Shown here one piece after another: positions 1 to 9,808 of a stretch of DNA of 64,000 nt (position 1 is its first letter; every line of letters begins with the position of its first letter). The notes under the pieces are model-generated. The model worked only from the letters and a program-made list of their open reading frames with translations, made no database searches and had not been told where the DNA came from. A program made the translations under genes and the position numbers. Origin of the DNA: Caulobacter hibisci. GTDB lineage: Bacteria > Pseudomonadota > Alphaproteobacteria > Caulobacterales > Caulobacteraceae. Location: the NCBI RefSeq assembly GCF_016135805.1, contig NZ_JADWOX010000010.1, positions 1 through 64,000 of the forward strand, written 5' to 3'.

Positions 1-66
1 CGCCCATCTTGAACGATGGGATGAATGAGGTTCTATCGTTCAGTTTTTCGGAATGATTGGACGTTC

Positions 67-972
67 ATGGACAGGCTGCGCGCATTCGAGGTCTTCACGA
101 CCGTCGTCGCCAGGGGCGGCTTCGCCAAGGCGGCCGAGGCGCTGGACACCTCGCCGGCCAACGTCACCCGCTATGTCGCCGAACTGGAGGCCCACCTGGG
201 CGCGCGGCTGTTGAACCGCACGTCCCGCCGGCTGTCGCTGACCGAGGCCGGGGAGGCGCTGTACGAACGGGCCCGGGCCATTCTCGACGAGTTCGCCGAA
301 GCCGAGGCCGCTGCCTCGGCCAATGTCGCCGAACCGCGCGGGCGATTGCGGATCAACGCCCCGCTCAGCTTCGGCGTGCTGCACCTGGCCCCGCTGTGGC
401 CGAAATTCATGGCGCTTCACCCGAAGGTCGAGCTGGAGATCAGCCTGTCCGACCGGGTCGTCGATCTGGTGGAGGAGGGTTACGACCTCGCCATCCGCAT
501 TTCGAGAGGCGGCTCCCAGGCCCATGTGGCGCGCAAGCTGGCGACCTCGCACAACATCGTCTGCGCCTCGCCCGACTATCTGCGGACCCATGGAACGCCG
601 ACGACGCCCGAGGAACTGTCCGCCCATCGGTGCCTGGCCTACAGCTACACGGCCATGGCGGAGGACTGGCGCCTGACCCATGAAGACGGGCGCGAGGCGA
701 GCGTGCGGATGCGGCCGGTGATGTTCTCCAACAACGGCGACACGGCGCGAGCGGCGGCCCTGGCCGGGCAGGGGGTGATCTGGCAGCCAACCTTCCTGAT
801 CGGCGAGGACCTGCGCGCGGGCCGGCTGGTGCGACTGCTGCCCGACTGGCGCCTGCCGGACATTGACGTTCTGGCGGTCTATCCCAGCCGGCGGCACCTG
901 AGCGCCAAGGTGCGGCTGATGGTGGATTTCCTGGCCGAGGCGTTCAGGGGCGCGCCACCCTGGGATCGTTGA
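67..972 (+). CDS. LysR-family transcriptional regulator
   Basis: A 301-aa LysR-type regulator. Residues 1-60 form the winged helix-turn-helix (FEVFTTVVARGGFAKAAEAL, then the recognition region SPANVTRYVAEL), followed by a periplasmic-binding-like effector domain from about residue 90 (RLRINAPLSFGVLHLAPLWP). The length matches the family. I chose the ATG at 67 because LysR proteins typically begin a few residues before this helix; the in-frame ATG at 25 would add 14 residues with no family match. The downstream gene is an unrelated secreted peptidase 130 bp away, so the target is probably the divergent gene left of the window. The effector is unknown. Confidence 0.85.
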   Translation: MDRLRAFEVFTTVVARGGFAKAAEALDTSPANVTRYVAELEAHLGARLLNRTSRRLSLTEAGEALYERARAILDEFAEAEAAASANVAEPRGRLRINAPLSFGVLHLAPLWPKFMALHPKVELEISLSDRVVDLVEEGYDLAIRISRGGSQAHVARKLATSHNIVCASPDYLRTHGTPTTPEELSAHRCLAYSYTAMAEDWRLTHEDGREASVRMRPVMFSNNGDTARAAALAGQGVIWQPTFLIGEDLRAGRLVRLLPDWRLPDIDVLAVYPSRRHLSAKVRLMVDFLAEAFRGAPPWDR

Positions 973-1104
973 ACGGGCAGGGCCGTGCGCGCATCGCGCG
1001 GAGGTCGAAAACGACCGCCGATATCCGGTTTCCACTCGCTTTTTCGTTCACCTGAGCCGTAAGCCCGCCTATTGCTGCCCCTTCCTGAGAGTTCCGGGGG
1101 CTTC

Positions 1105-3591
1105 ATGTTCGATATGCGTTTTGGTCGCCGCGCGGCGGCCCTTGCTTCGACCGCCGTGCTGGCGGCTCTGATCGGCGGTGCGTCCGTCGCCTCCGCCGGC
1201 GAGGCCTATCGCCTGCCGCCCGCGCCGATCGCCCAGATCCTCGACGCCGCGCCGACGCCGGGCGTCGGTCTCAGCCCTGACCGCAAGACCCTGGCCATCC
1301 TGGGCCGCGAGAACCTGCCGCCGATCCGGGCGGTGGCCGATCCGATCCTGCGCCTGGGCGGCTATCGCCTGAACCCGCGCATCAACGGCCCGACCGAGGC
1401 CCGCACGACCTGGATGAACAGCCTGTCGTTCGAGGACGTGAAGACCGGCGCGGTGCGCAAGGTCGCCCTGCCGGATGGCGCGCGCTTCATCGAGACCCGC
1501 TGGTCGACCAACGGCCAGAGCCTGGCCTTCGTGATGGAGGCCCCCACGGGCCTGGAGCTGTGGGTCGCCGACCTGAAGACGGCCACGGCGCGCAGGCTGA
1601 CCGGTCCGGTGCTGAACGCCGCCTTCGGGTCGGTCGGCTATGACTGGCTGCCCGACGACAGCGGCCTCTTGGTGCGGCAGATCCCGGCCGGACGCGGCTC
1701 CGCGCCGGCCGAGCCGGCGGCGCCGGAAGGCCCGATCGTGCAGCAGGCCGCCGGCCGCACCGCCGCCATCCGCACCTATCAGGACCTGCTGGCCAACGCC
1801 CATGACGAGGCCCTGTTCGACCACTACTTCACCAGCCAGCTGACCCGCGTGGCCCTGGCCGACGGCGCGGCGACCCCGGTCGGCGCGCCCGGCGTGATCA
1901 GCGGCTTTTCCACCTCGCCCGACGGTCGCTACCTGCTCGAGACGCGGCTGAAGCGTCCCTACAGCTACCTGGTGCCGGCCGGTCGTTTCCCGACCGAGGT
2001 GCGGGTGCTGAACGCCGCTGACGGCAAGCTGGTCAAGACCGTGGTCGACCGTCCCCTGGCCGACAACCTGTCGGCCGCCTTCGACGCGGTGGTGGCAGGG
2101 CCCCGCAGCGCCCAGTGGCGGGCCGACGCGCCGGCCACCCTGGTCTGGGTCGAGGCCCAGGACGGCGGCGATCCCAAGAAGAAGGTCGCCATCCACGACC
2201 GCGTCCTGACCCAGGCCGCGCCGTTCGACGCCGCGCCCGCGACCCTGGTCGACCTCGACCTCCGCTATGCCGGCATCGACTGGGGCCGCGGCGACTTCGC
2301 CCTAGTCACCAGCCGCTGGTTCGACAACCGCAAGGAAAAGCGCCTGGCGGTCGATCCGTCCAAGCCCGGCGAGAGCCGCCTGCTGCTGGAGCGCAACTAC
2401 CAGGACCGCTACGGCGATCCGGGCGACGCGGTCAGCCGCCGCAACGCCCAGGGTGAGGCGGTGCTGCACTTCACGCCGGACGGCAAGGGCGTGTTCGTCA
2501 CCGGCGACGGGGCCAGCGCCAAGGGCGAGTTCCCGTTCGTGGGCGTGATGAACCTGGCCGACGGCAAGACCGCGCGCATCTGGCAGGCCAAGGCTCCGTA
2601 CTACGAGACGCCGGTGGCCCTGGCCGACGAGGCCGGCAAGACCCTGATCACCCGCCGCGAGAGCAAGGACGAGGTTCCGAACTACTTCGTCAAACCCCTG
2701 AAAGGCGGAAACGGCAAGGCCCTGACGGCCTTCGTCGATCGCGCCCCGCAGTTCGCCGGCGTCACCAAGCAGACCATCACCTACAGCCGCCCCGACGGGG
2801 TGAAGCTGTCGGGCGACCTCTACCTGCCGGCCGGCTACGACAAGGCCAAGGACGGCCCGCTGCCGATGCTGATGTGGGCCTATCCGGAAGAGTTCACCGA
2901 CGCCTCGGTGGCCGGCCAGACGGTGGACGCGGGCAACCGCTTCACCCGGCCGGGCGGCGCCAGCCCGCTGTTCCTGCTGACCCAGGGCTACGCGGTGCTC
3001 GACGGTCCGGGCATGCCGATCATCGGCAAGGACGGGGCCGAGCCCAACGACACCTATATCGAGCAGCTGACCGCCGACGCCAAGGCGGCCGTCGACGCGG
3101 TGGTGGCGCTGGGCGTGGCCGATCGCGACCGCATCGCCGTGGGCGGCCACAGCTACGGCGCCTTCATGACCGCCAACCTCTTGGCCCACACCGACCTGTT
3201 CCGGGCCGGCATCGCCCGCTCGGGCGCCTACAACCGCACCCTGACGCCGTTCGGCTTCCAGTCCGAGCAGCGCACCTACTGGCAGGCGACCGACACCTAT
3301 ACGAAGATGAGCCCCTTCACCTATGTGAAGCAGGTCAACGAGCCGATCCTGCTGATCCACGGCGAGGCGGACGACAATTCCGGCACCTTCCCGATCCAGA
3401 GCGAGCGCTTCTACGCCGCGCTGAAGGGGGCGGGCGCGACGGTGCGCTATACGGTGCTGCCCTACGAGGCGCACGGCTATCGCGCCCGGGAGTCGGTGAT
3501 GCACACCCTGTGGGAGATGACCGACTGGATGGACCGCTACGTCAAGAACGCCCCGCCGCGCGCCGCCGCGCCGGCGGCCGCCGCAAAGTAA
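1105..3591 (+). CDS. Secreted S9 (prolyl oligopeptidase family) serine peptidase, glutamyl endopeptidase-like
   Basis: An 828-aa serine peptidase. An N-terminal signal peptide ([21 protein letters not shown], cleavage near ASAGEA) is followed by a beta-propeller-like region and a C-terminal alpha/beta hydrolase domain. The catalytic serine lies in [16 protein letters not shown], the Asp in [12 protein letters not shown] and the His in [11 protein letters not shown]. The hydrolase region ([22 protein letters not shown]) closely resembles the plant chloroplast glutamyl endopeptidase subfamily, so cleavage after Glu is plausible but inferred. ATG 1105 is preferred over an upstream TTG at 1072 because the signal peptide then begins near the N terminus. 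The stop lies only 13 bp before metN, suggesting that peptide degradation and methionine uptake are expressed together. Confidence 0.88.
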   Translation: MFDMRFGRRAAALASTAVLAALIGGASVASAGEAYRLPPAPIAQILDAAPTPGVGLSPDRKTLAILGRENLPPIRAVADPILRLGGYRLNPRINGPTEARTTWMNSLSFEDVKTGAVRKVALPDGARFIETRWSTNGQSLAFVMEAPTGLELWVADLKTATARRLTGPVLNAAFGSVGYDWLPDDSGLLVRQIPAGRGSAPAEPAAPEGPIVQQAAGRTAAIRTYQDLLANAHDEALFDHYFTSQLTRVALADGAATPVGAPGVISGFSTSPDGRYLLETRLKRPYSYLVPAGRFPTEVRVLNAADGKLVKTVVDRPLADNLSAAFDAVVAGPRSAQWRADAPATLVWVEAQDGGDPKKKVAIHDRVLTQAAPFDAAPATLVDLDLRYAGIDWGRGDFALVTSRWFDNRKEKRLAVDPSKPGESRLLLERNYQDRYGDPGDAVSRRNAQGEAVLHFTPDGKGVFVTGDGASAKGEFPFVGVMNLADGKTARIWQAKAPYYETPVALADEAGKTLITRRESKDEVPNYFVKPLKGGNGKALTAFVDRAPQFAGVTKQTITYSRPDGVKLSGDLYLPAGYDKAKDGPLPMLMWAYPEEFTDASVAGQTVDAGNRFTRPGGASPLFLLTQGYAVLDGPGMPIIGKDGAEPNDTYIEQLTADAKAAVDAVVALGVADRDRIAVGGHSYGAFMTANLLAHTDLFRAGIARSGAYNRTLTPFGFQSEQRTYWQATDTYTKMSPFTYVKQVNEPILLIHGEADDNSGTFPIQSERFYAALKGAGATVRYTVLPYEAHGYRARESVMHTLWEMTDWMDRYVKNAPPRAAAPAAAAK

Positions 3592-3604
3592 GGACCCGCC
3601 GCCG

Positions 3605-4606
3605 GTGATCCGCTTCGACTCCGTCTCCAAGACCTATCCCGCCGCCCGCGGCGCGACGGGTCATGCCGCCTTGCGCGAGGCTTCGCTCGAGGTCGCGCAG
3701 GGCGAGGTGTTCGGGGTCATCGGCGCCTCGGGGGCGGGCAAGTCGACCCTGATCCGGCTGATCAACGGCCTGGAAACGCCGACCGGCGGCAAGCTGGTGG
3801 TCGACGGCGACGACGTTGCCGCGCTCGACGTCGCCGGGCTTCGCGCCCTGCGCCGGCGGGTGGGGATGATTTTCCAGCACTTCAACCTGCTGTCGTCCAA
3901 GACCGTCGAGCAGAACGTCGCCTTCCCGCTGAAGCTTGCGGGCTGGGAGCCGGCGCGGATCAAGACGCGGACGGCTGAACTCTTGGCGCGGGTGGGGCTG
4001 ACCGACCAGGCGGCCAAGTATCCGGCCCAGCTGTCGGGCGGCCAGAAGCAGCGGGTCGGCATCGCCCGGGCCCTGGCGACGGGGCCGAAGATCCTGCTCT
4101 GCGACGAGGCCACCAGCGCACTCGATCCCGAGACCACCGAGCAGATCCTGGCCCTGATCTCCGACCTCAATCGCGAACTGGGCCTGACCATCGTGCTGAT
4201 CACCCACGAGATGGACGTGGTGCGCCGCGTCTGCGACCGGGTGGCGGTGCTGGAGGCCGGCCGCGTGGTCGAGGAAGGTCCGGTGGAGGAGGTGTTCCTG
4301 CACCCGGCCAGCGGCACGGCCCGCCGCTTCGTGGGCGAGGCCGAGGAGGTCTCCGAGATCGCCCTGCCGGCCGGCGTGCTGGTGCGGCTGACCTTCAAGG
4401 GCGAGGCCACCTATAAGCCCGTGCTGGGCGCGGTAGCCCGCGAGACTGGCGTCGACTATTCGATCCTCGGCGGCCGTATCCACAAGCTGCGCGATGCTCC
4501 GTACGGCCAGCTGACTCTGGCCCTGACCGGCGGCGACATCGAGGCCGCCATCACCCGCTTCGAGGCCGCCGGCGTGTGGGTGGATCGTCTGGAGGACGCC
4601 CGGTGA
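3605..4606 (+). CDS. metN: Methionine ABC transporter ATP-binding protein MetN
   Basis: A 333-aa ATPase of the methionine uptake transporter, which powers D/L-methionine import across the inner membrane. Visible motifs are Walker A GASGAGKS, the Q-loop region [12 protein letters not shown], the ABC signature LSGGQKQR, Walker [13 protein letters not shown] and the H-loop LITHEMDVV. The C-terminal ~90 residues match the NIL domain, which in this family binds methionine and causes transinhibition. The start is a GTG 13 bp after the peptidase stop. The stop overlaps the metI start (GTGA), so the two are translationally coupled. No SAM riboswitch fits in the short upstream gap. Confidence 0.96.
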   Translation: MIRFDSVSKTYPAARGATGHAALREASLEVAQGEVFGVIGASGAGKSTLIRLINGLETPTGGKLVVDGDDVAALDVAGLRALRRRVGMIFQHFNLLSSKTVEQNVAFPLKLAGWEPARIKTRTAELLARVGLTDQAAKYPAQLSGGQKQRVGIARALATGPKILLCDEATSALDPETTEQILALISDLNRELGLTIVLITHEMDVVRRVCDRVAVLEAGRVVEEGPVEEVFLHPASGTARRFVGEAEEVSEIALPAGVLVRLTFKGEATYKPVLGAVARETGVDYSILGGRIHKLRDAPYGQLTLALTGGDIEAAITRFEAAGVWVDRLEDAR

Positions 4607-5265
4607 GCCTGTTCGCCAACATCGACTGGACGGATATCGGTCTGGCCAGCCTCGACACCCTGACCATGCTCGGCGGTTCGATGGCCCTGACCGTGATCCT
4701 GGGCCTGCCGTTGGGCGTGATCCTGTTCCTGACCGGCAAGGGCCAGATGCTGGAGCACAAGGCCGGGCACACGGCGCTGGGCCTGCTGGTCAACATCCTG
4801 CGCTCGGTGCCGTTCGTGATCCTGCTGATCGTGATGATCCCGCTGACCGTGCTGCTGGTCGGCACCTCGCTGGGCGTGGCCGGGGCCATCCCGCCGCTGG
4901 TGGTGGGAGCCGCGCCGTTCTACGCCCGCCTGGTCGAGACCGCCCTGCGCGAGGTCGACAAGGGCGTGGTCGAGGCCAGCTTCGCCCTGGGCGCCACCCG
5001 CCGGCAGGTGGTGCTGGGCGCGCTGCTGCCCGAAGCCATGCCCGGCATCATCGCCGGGGGCACGGTGACGGCCATCGCGCTGGTCTCCTACACCGCCATG
5101 GCCGGGGTGGTCGGGGCCGGGGGCCTCGGAGACCTGGCCATCCGCTTCGGCTACCAGCGCTTCCAGACCGACGTCATGGTGGTGACCGTGGTGCTGCTGC
5201 TGATCCTGGTGCAGGTGCTGCAGATGGTCGGCGACGTGGTGGTGCGGCGGGTTTCGCATCGTTGA
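4603..5265 (+). CDS. metI: Methionine ABC transporter permease MetI
   Basis: A 220-aa inner-membrane permease partner of MetN. Five hydrophobic segments are visible, and the BPD-transport coupling region carries the EAA-like loop ([36 protein letters not shown]) that docks on the ATPase. The GTG start overlaps the metN stop by 4 bp (GTGA); a more upstream start inside metN is less likely because family members begin shortly before the first membrane helix. The length is typical of MetI. Confidence 0.95.
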   Translation: MSLFANIDWTDIGLASLDTLTMLGGSMALTVILGLPLGVILFLTGKGQMLEHKAGHTALGLLVNILRSVPFVILLIVMIPLTVLLVGTSLGVAGAIPPLVVGAAPFYARLVETALREVDKGVVEASFALGATRRQVVLGALLPEAMPGIIAGGTVTAIALVSYTAMAGVVGAGGLGDLAIRFGYQRFQTDVMVVTVVLLLILVQVLQMVGDVVVRRVSHR

Positions 5266-5311
5266 TCGGGCGGGCGTTGCGAGCGCAAAGCCGCCGTCCT
5301 AGAACCCGCTC

Positions 5312-5674
5312 ATGAGCGACGACATCATCCTTCCCGCCCCGCCGCCCGAGCACTGGGACGCCGCCCTGGCCGAGACCCTGCCGGGCAAGACCATCCTGGT
5401 GGGCCTGACCTTCCTCGACGCCGACGGCGAGATCGAGGAAGTCGAACAGTTCCACGGCGTCATCCTGTCGGCCGAGCTCGACGAGGGCATCCTGGTCGAC
5501 CTGCTGGGCGAGGAGGACGACGGCGACACCTATCTGCTGCCGCCCCAGACCTCGAACATCCAGGCCGCCCAGCCGGGGACCTACACCCTGGCCAATGGCG
5601 AGGTGCTGGAGAACCCCGACTTCGTGTCGAACTGGACGATCCAGGGCCCGGAAGATCCGGCCAACGAGGCTTAA
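5312..5674 (+). CDS. Acidic protein of unknown function in the met operon
   Basis: A 120-aa strongly acidic soluble protein that I do not recognise. It has no signal peptide or membrane segment. The sequence reads as a compact beta-rich domain (KTILVGLTFLDADGEIEEVEQFHGVI ... EGILVDLLGEEDDGDTYLLPP). It starts 46 bp after metI and is separated from metQ by a palindromic repeat. Its place between permease and binding protein suggests co-transcription but not necessarily a transport role. The coding density and codon use match the neighbours, so I believe it is a real gene. Confidence 0.75.
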   Translation: MSDDIILPAPPPEHWDAALAETLPGKTILVGLTFLDADGEIEEVEQFHGVILSAELDEGILVDLLGEEDDGDTYLLPPQTSNIQAAQPGTYTLANGEVLENPDFVSNWTIQGPEDPANEA

Positions 5675-5700
5675 GGCGACGGTCCGTTCTCTTCTTGGGA

Positions 5701-5789
5701 GTCATCGCCCGACTTGTTCGGGCGACCCAAGCCGACTTGGCCATGTCCTGACGCGCCGCTTGGGTCGCCCGCATGAAGCGGGCGATGAC
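5701..5789. repeat. Intergenic palindromic repeat, family A, copy 1
   Basis: The unit opens with GTCATCGCCCGACTTGTTCG and closes with CCCGCATGAAGCGGGCGATG, the two ends being roughly inverted copies of each other; internal arms ACCCAAGCCG and CGCTTGGGT also pair. A closely similar unit lies at 6752-6830. It sits between the acidic protein and metQ and could act as a hairpin that reduces read-through or protects mRNA. Confidence 0.85.
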
Positions 5790-5912
5790 TTCTGGATGGG
5801 GGAGGCGTGGCCCGGCCCACCGCCCTCTTCCCCGCCCCAGGAAAACTGATTCCGCCCCGGCGGCGTTTTCGCGCAATACCCATCCGGAATTATCGACTTA
5901 CCGGAGCCGTTC

Positions 5913-6716
5913 ATGGTCGCCCGCCGCGCCGCCCTCCTCAGCCTCGCCGCCTTCGCCCTGCTGGCCGCCTGCAGCCGCCAGCCCGCGCCGTCGGCCGCCG
6001 ATACCCTGGTGGTTGGCGCCACCGCCGTGCCGCACGCCGAGGTGCTGGAGTTCATCAAGCCGAAGCTGGCGGTCGAAGGCCTGAAGATCGACGTCAAGGT
6101 GTTCAACGACTACGTCCAGCCCAACACCCAGCTGGCCGAGAAGCATCTGGACGTGAACTACTTCCAGACCGGTCCCTATCTCGACACCGTCAACGCCGAC
6201 CACGGCTGGGGCCTGGTCAAGGTGGCCGGCGTGCACATCGAGCCGCTGGGCGCCTATTCCTCGAAGATCAAGGCGATCGCCGACCTGCCGGCCGGCGCGA
6301 CCGTGGCCATCCCCAACGAGCCCAGCAACGGCGGCCGCGCCCTGCTGCTGCTGGCCCGCAACGGCCTGATCACCCTGAAGGACCTGAGCAATCCCGTCTC
6401 GACCCTGAAGGACATCACCGCCAACCCCAAGAACCTGAAGTTCAAGGAGCTGGAATCGGCGACCCTGCCGCGGGTGCTGAATCAGGTCGATCTGGCGGTG
6501 ATCAACACCAACTACGCCCTCGACGCCAAGCTCGACCCGTCCAAGGACGCCCTGCTGATCGAGGACAAGACTAGCCCCTATGTGAACTTCCTGGTCAGCC
6601 GGCCGGACAACGCGACCGATCCCCGCGTGCTCAAGCTGGCCAAGGCCCTGACCTCGCCCGAGGTGAAGGCGTTCCTGGCGGAGAAGTACAAGGGCGCGGT
6701 GGTTCCGGCGTTCTGA
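5913..6716 (+). CDS. metQ: Methionine-binding lipoprotein MetQ
   Basis: A 267-aa substrate-binding lipoprotein of the methionine transporter. The signal peptide ends in the lipobox LLAAC (Cys near residue 21). The mature part is an NlpA/MetQ domain: VVGATAVPHAEVLEFIKPKL, then VFNDYVQPNTQL and HLDVNYFQTGPYLD, which are hallmark regions of the family. It follows metN-metI on the same strand after a 240-bp gap holding a family A repeat, so it may have separate mRNA stability from metNI. Confidence 0.95.
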   Translation: MVARRAALLSLAAFALLAACSRQPAPSAADTLVVGATAVPHAEVLEFIKPKLAVEGLKIDVKVFNDYVQPNTQLAEKHLDVNYFQTGPYLDTVNADHGWGLVKVAGVHIEPLGAYSSKIKAIADLPAGATVAIPNEPSNGGRALLLLARNGLITLKDLSNPVSTLKDITANPKNLKFKELESATLPRVLNQVDLAVINTNYALDAKLDPSKDALLIEDKTSPYVNFLVSRPDNATDPRVLKLAKALTSPEVKAFLAEKYKGAVVPAF

Positions 6717-6751
6717 TCGGGGAGCTCCCTTTCCACGCATCCCTTCCAGAA

Positions 6752-6830
6752 GTCATCGCCCGGCTTGTCCGGGCGACCCAAGCCGAGGCGGCAACGCCGC
6801 TTGGGTCACCCGCATGAAGCGGGTGATGAC
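6752..6830. repeat. Intergenic palindromic repeat, family A, copy 2
   Basis: Nearly the same unit as at 5701-5789: it opens GTCATCGCCCGGCTTGTCCG and ends CCGCATGAAGCGGGTGATGA, with inner arms ACCCAAGCCG and CGCTTGGGT. It lies 36 bp after the metQ stop, ahead of radC on the same strand. Two copies 1 kb apart flank metQ. Confidence 0.85.
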
Positions 6831-6899
6831 ATCTTGAGGGAACCACTCTCGACAACTCCAGATTGCTAAGCTCTAATCCCGCTCTCGCAGAGGGGCGCG

Positions 6900-7640
6900 A
6901 TGGTCAGCGGCAAGTCCTTGAAGGTGTCGGAGGCCGCGCCGCGCGCGCCCAAGGCGCCGGCGGCAGCGCCGTCGCACCAGAGCGGCCATCGCGAGCGCCT
7001 GCGCGAGCGGGCCAGGGCCGGCGGTCTCGCCGCTCTGCCCGACTACGAACTGCTCGAGCTCTATCTCTTCCGCAGCCTGCCGCGCGGCGACGTCAAACCC
7101 TTGGCGAAAGCGCTGCTGGCCCGGTTCGGCTCGTTCGCGGGCGTGATCGGGGCCAGCGTCGAGGAGCTGAAGATCGTCTCCGGCGTGGGCGAGGCCGCCG
7201 CCGTCGAGCTGAAGATTCTGCACGAGGCCACCTTGCGCGCCGGCCGCGAAACCATCGCCAAACGGCCGGTGATCTCGTCGTGGACGGCGCTGCTGGGCTA
7301 TGTGCGGGTGGCCCTGGCCAACGAGTCCCGCGAGCAGTTCCGGGTGCTGTTCCTCGACAAGAAGAACCAGCTGATCGCCGACGAGGTGATGAACCACGGC
7401 ACGGTCGACCACGCCCCGGTCTATCCGCGCGAGGTGATGCGCCGGGCGCTGGAGCTGGCCAGCTCCAACGTCATTCTGCTCCACAATCACCCCAGTGGAG
7501 ATCCCACCCCTTCGCGGCCGGACATCGAGATGACCAAGCAGATCATCGCCGCCGGCAAGGCGTTGGGCATCGTCGTCCACGACCACCTGGTGGTCGGCCG
7601 CGAGGGCGTGGCCAGCTTCAAGGCGCTGGGGCTGATCTGA
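6900..7640 (+). CDS. radC: RadC family JAB-domain protein
   Basis: A 246-aa RadC (UPF0758) protein. An N-terminal helix-hairpin-helix region (SVEELKIVSGVGEAAAVELK) is followed by a JAMM/MPN metalloprotease-like domain with the metal motif HNHPSGDPTPSRPD (His195, His197, Asp208). Despite its name, the family has no proven role in DNA repair. The start ATG 6900 is preceded by a purine-rich AGAGGGG. The N-terminal ~30 residues are Ala/Pro-rich and probably disordered. Confidence 0.93.
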   Translation: MVSGKSLKVSEAAPRAPKAPAAAPSHQSGHRERLRERARAGGLAALPDYELLELYLFRSLPRGDVKPLAKALLARFGSFAGVIGASVEELKIVSGVGEAAAVELKILHEATLRAGRETIAKRPVISSWTALLGYVRVALANESREQFRVLFLDKKNQLIADEVMNHGTVDHAPVYPREVMRRALELASSNVILLHNHPSGDPTPSRPDIEMTKQIIAAGKALGIVVHDHLVVGREGVASFKALGLI

Positions 7641-7739
7641 CGCTCACCCTCCAAAAGTGGGCGCGGAGAAAATCTAATATCCTTGACGCGGGGCGCGGCG
7701 CCGCAGAGCTTGACCGGATCAGCTGTTCCGGAGTGTTCC

Positions 7740-8963
7740 ATGCGTCGTCTGCTGTCAGTCCTGCTCGCCTCGACCGCCCTGCTGGGCGCTTCCGCCCAAG
7801 CCGCCGACGCGCCAGTCTCGAAGGCTGATAAGGCCCTGCACGAGCGCATCCTGACCCTGGACACCCACCTCGACACGCCCGAGCACTTCTCGCGGCCCGG
7901 CTGGAGCATGACCGACCGCCACACGGTGGGGCAGGACTTCACCCAGGTGGACCTGCCGCGGATGAACGACGGGGGCCTCGATGGCGGGTTCTTCGTGATC
8001 TACACCGGCCAGGGCGACCTGACCGCCGAGGGCTATCGCTACGCCCGCGACTTCGCCCTGACCCGGGCCACCGAGATCCGCGAGATGGTGGCCGCCCACA
8101 GCGACAAGTTCGAGCTGGCCTACACGCCGGAGGACGCGGTCCGCATCAACAAGGCCGGCAAGAAGTTCGCTTTCCAGAGCATCGAGAACAGCTGGCCGAT
8201 CGGCGAAGACCTGACCCTGCTGCAGACCTTCTACAAGGCCGGCGTGCGGATGGCCGGGCCGGTGCACTTCCGCAACAACCAGTTCGCCGACAGCTCGACC
8301 GACCCCAAGGGCAAGATCTGGAACGGCTTCTCGCCGCTGGGCCTGCGCTGGCTGGCCGAGGCCAATCGCCTGGGGATCCTGATCGACGTCAGCCATGCCT
8401 CTGACGACGTGGTCGACCAGGCCGTGGCCCTGTCGAAGGTTCCGATCATCGCCTCGCACTCGGGCGCCAAGGCCGTCTTCGACCACCCGCGCAATCTCGA
8501 CGACGCCCACATCAAGCGCATCGCCGACAGCGGCGGGGCGATCTGCATCAACTCGGTCTATCTGAAGGCGGCTCCGGCCAGCCCAGAGCGCAAGGCCGCC
8601 CTGGAAGCGCTGGGCAGGCCGCCGGCCGACGAGGTCGCCACCCAGGCCGACGTCGTCGCCTACGCCAGGAAGCGCGGGGAGCTCGACAAGCAGTACCCGC
8701 CGATCCGCGCCAACTTTGACATCTTCATGGACAGCATGACCCACGTGCTGAAGATCGGCGGCCCGAAAGCCGTCTGCGTCGGCGCCGACTGGGACGGCGG
8801 CGGCGGCGTCGAGGGCCTGGAGGACGTGGCCGACCTGCCCAAGATCACCGCGCGGCTGAAGGCGGCGGGGTATAGCGACGCCGACATTGAGGCGATCTGG
8901 AGCGGCAATGTGCTGCGGCTGCTGGGCCAGGCGCAGGCGTTCGCGAAGACGGCGGGGAAGTAG
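7740..8963 (+). CDS. Exported M19 (renal) dipeptidase
   Basis: A 407-aa zinc dipeptidase of the membrane-dipeptidase family. The signal peptide [20 protein letters not shown] is followed by the amidohydrolase-type barrel. Metal-ligand motifs are visible in order: THLD (His43, Asp45), QSIENSW (bridging Glu), [19 protein letters not shown] and GADWDGGGG. Expected activity is hydrolysis of periplasmic dipeptides, including D-amino-acid-containing ones. ATG 7740 begins directly at the signal peptide; an upstream in-frame start at 7683 would bury it. Confidence 0.93.
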   Translation: MRRLLSVLLASTALLGASAQAADAPVSKADKALHERILTLDTHLDTPEHFSRPGWSMTDRHTVGQDFTQVDLPRMNDGGLDGGFFVIYTGQGDLTAEGYRYARDFALTRATEIREMVAAHSDKFELAYTPEDAVRINKAGKKFAFQSIENSWPIGEDLTLLQTFYKAGVRMAGPVHFRNNQFADSSTDPKGKIWNGFSPLGLRWLAEANRLGILIDVSHASDDVVDQAVALSKVPIIASHSGAKAVFDHPRNLDDAHIKRIADSGGAICINSVYLKAAPASPERKAALEALGRPPADEVATQADVVAYARKRGELDKQYPPIRANFDIFMDSMTHVLKIGGPKAVCVGADWDGGGGVEGLEDVADLPKITARLKAAGYSDADIEAIWSGNVLRLLGQAQAFAKTAGK

Positions 8964-8975
8964 GTTCAAGAAAAG

Positions 8976-9092
8976 CCCTCCCCCTTGATGGGGGAGGGTT
9001 GGGTGGGGGTGGCTGCAGCGGTCAGTCGTGGTGCGGCGGAGCGGTGGGTGGTCACCCCCATCCCCGACCCTTCCCCCATCAAGGGGGAAGGG
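8976..9092. repeat. Paired-hairpin repeat, family E, at a convergent junction
   Basis: Two perfect hairpins face each other between the convergent dipeptidase and msrQ genes: CCCTCCCCC-ttgat-GGGGGAGGG (8976-8998) and CCCTTCCCCC-atcaa-GGGGGAAGGG (9068-9092). The two hairpins are also inverted relative to each other, so the whole element is a palindrome. It probably serves as a bidirectional terminator or mRNA-end barrier. Confidence 0.85.
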
Positions 9093-9094
9093 AG

Positions 9095-9808
9095 CTAGCG
9101 CGTCGCAAAACGCCTCCAAACCCGCCACCCCAGCAGCACCGCCAGGATCGCGCCGTAGACCAGCGGCGGCCGGTGGTCGGCCTTCACCAGCAGGTAGTAG
9201 TGGGCCACCCCTAGCGGCACGATGACATAGATCAGCCAGTGCAGCCGGCTCCAGGCCGCGCGGCCCATGCGGATCACCCAGCCGTTGGTCGAGGTCACCG
9301 CCAGCGGGATCAGCAGCACGAACGCCGCCATCCCCAGGGTGATGAACGGCCGCTTGAGGATGTCCTTCACCAGCTGGCCGACGTCGAAATAGAGGTCGAC
9401 GCCGATGTAGCTGAAGAGGTGCAGCGTCACGTAGGCGAAGGCGAACAGGCCGATCGTGCGGCGAAAGCGGACCAGGCGCGGCTTCTTCAGGATCATCGCC
9501 GCAGGCGTGATCGCCAGGCCGACCAGCAGCAGCCGCAGGCCCCAGACGCCCAGTTGGCGGATCAGGGCCTCGATCGGATTGGCGCCCAGGTCGCCGGTGA
9601 AGGCGCGGAAGGCCAGCCAGACCAGCGGCGCGGCGCAGGCCAGCCAGACGGCGGCGTAGACGAGGTTGTCGCGGGTTTTCGAGGGCCTCCGCGCAGACCC
9701 CCTCCGGCCCTCCGGGCCACCTCCCCCAGAGGGGAAGGATTTGGTCGGCGCGGATGATGCTCCCCCTCTGGGGGAGCTGTCGCGGAGCGACTGAGGGGGC
9801 TGAGCCAT
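9095..9808 (-). CDS. msrQ: Heme-binding membrane subunit MsrQ of the periplasmic methionine sulfoxide reductase
   Basis: A 237-aa membrane protein that passes electrons to MsrP. Six hydrophobic segments are visible from about residue 48 (VYAAVWLACAAPLVWLAF ... PLVYGAILAVLLGW), with probable heme-ligating histidines in TLHLFSYI, RLHWLIYV and VAHYYLLV. The ATG shares its A with the msrP stop (TGATG), which fixes the start. The first ~45 residues (SPRGGASSAPTKSF and onward) are encoded by a palindromic repeat and have no counterpart in MsrQ proteins as I know them, so the native N terminus was probably extended by the repeat. Confidence 0.9.
   Translation of the reverse strand: MAQPPQSLRDSSPRGGASSAPTKSFPSGGGGPEGRRGSARRPSKTRDNLVYAAVWLACAAPLVWLAFRAFTGDLGANPIEALIRQLGVWGLRLLLVGLAITPAAMILKKPRLVRFRRTIGLFAFAYVTLHLFSYIGVDLYFDVGQLVKDILKRPFITLGMAAFVLLIPLAVTSTNGWVIRMGRAAWSRLHWLIYVIVPLGVAHYYLLVKADHRPPLVYGAILAVLLGWRVWRRFATR
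9698..9799. repeat. Palindromic repeat (family F) inside the msrQ 5' coding region
   Basis: Perfect 14-bp inverted arms CTCCCCCAGAGGGG (9721-9734) and CCCCTCTGGGGGAG (9763-9776) sit within outer arms CCCCCTC/GAGGGGG. The element looks like the intergenic palindromes elsewhere in the window, but here it is translated as the N terminus of MsrQ and ends 6 bp before the msrQ start codon. Confidence 0.85.

Noticed and set aside
3592..3604. SAM riboswitch before the methionine transporter genes
   Set aside because: The gap before metN is 13 bp and the 5675-5912 gap before metQ is largely a palindromic repeat; no riboswitch fold was recognised.
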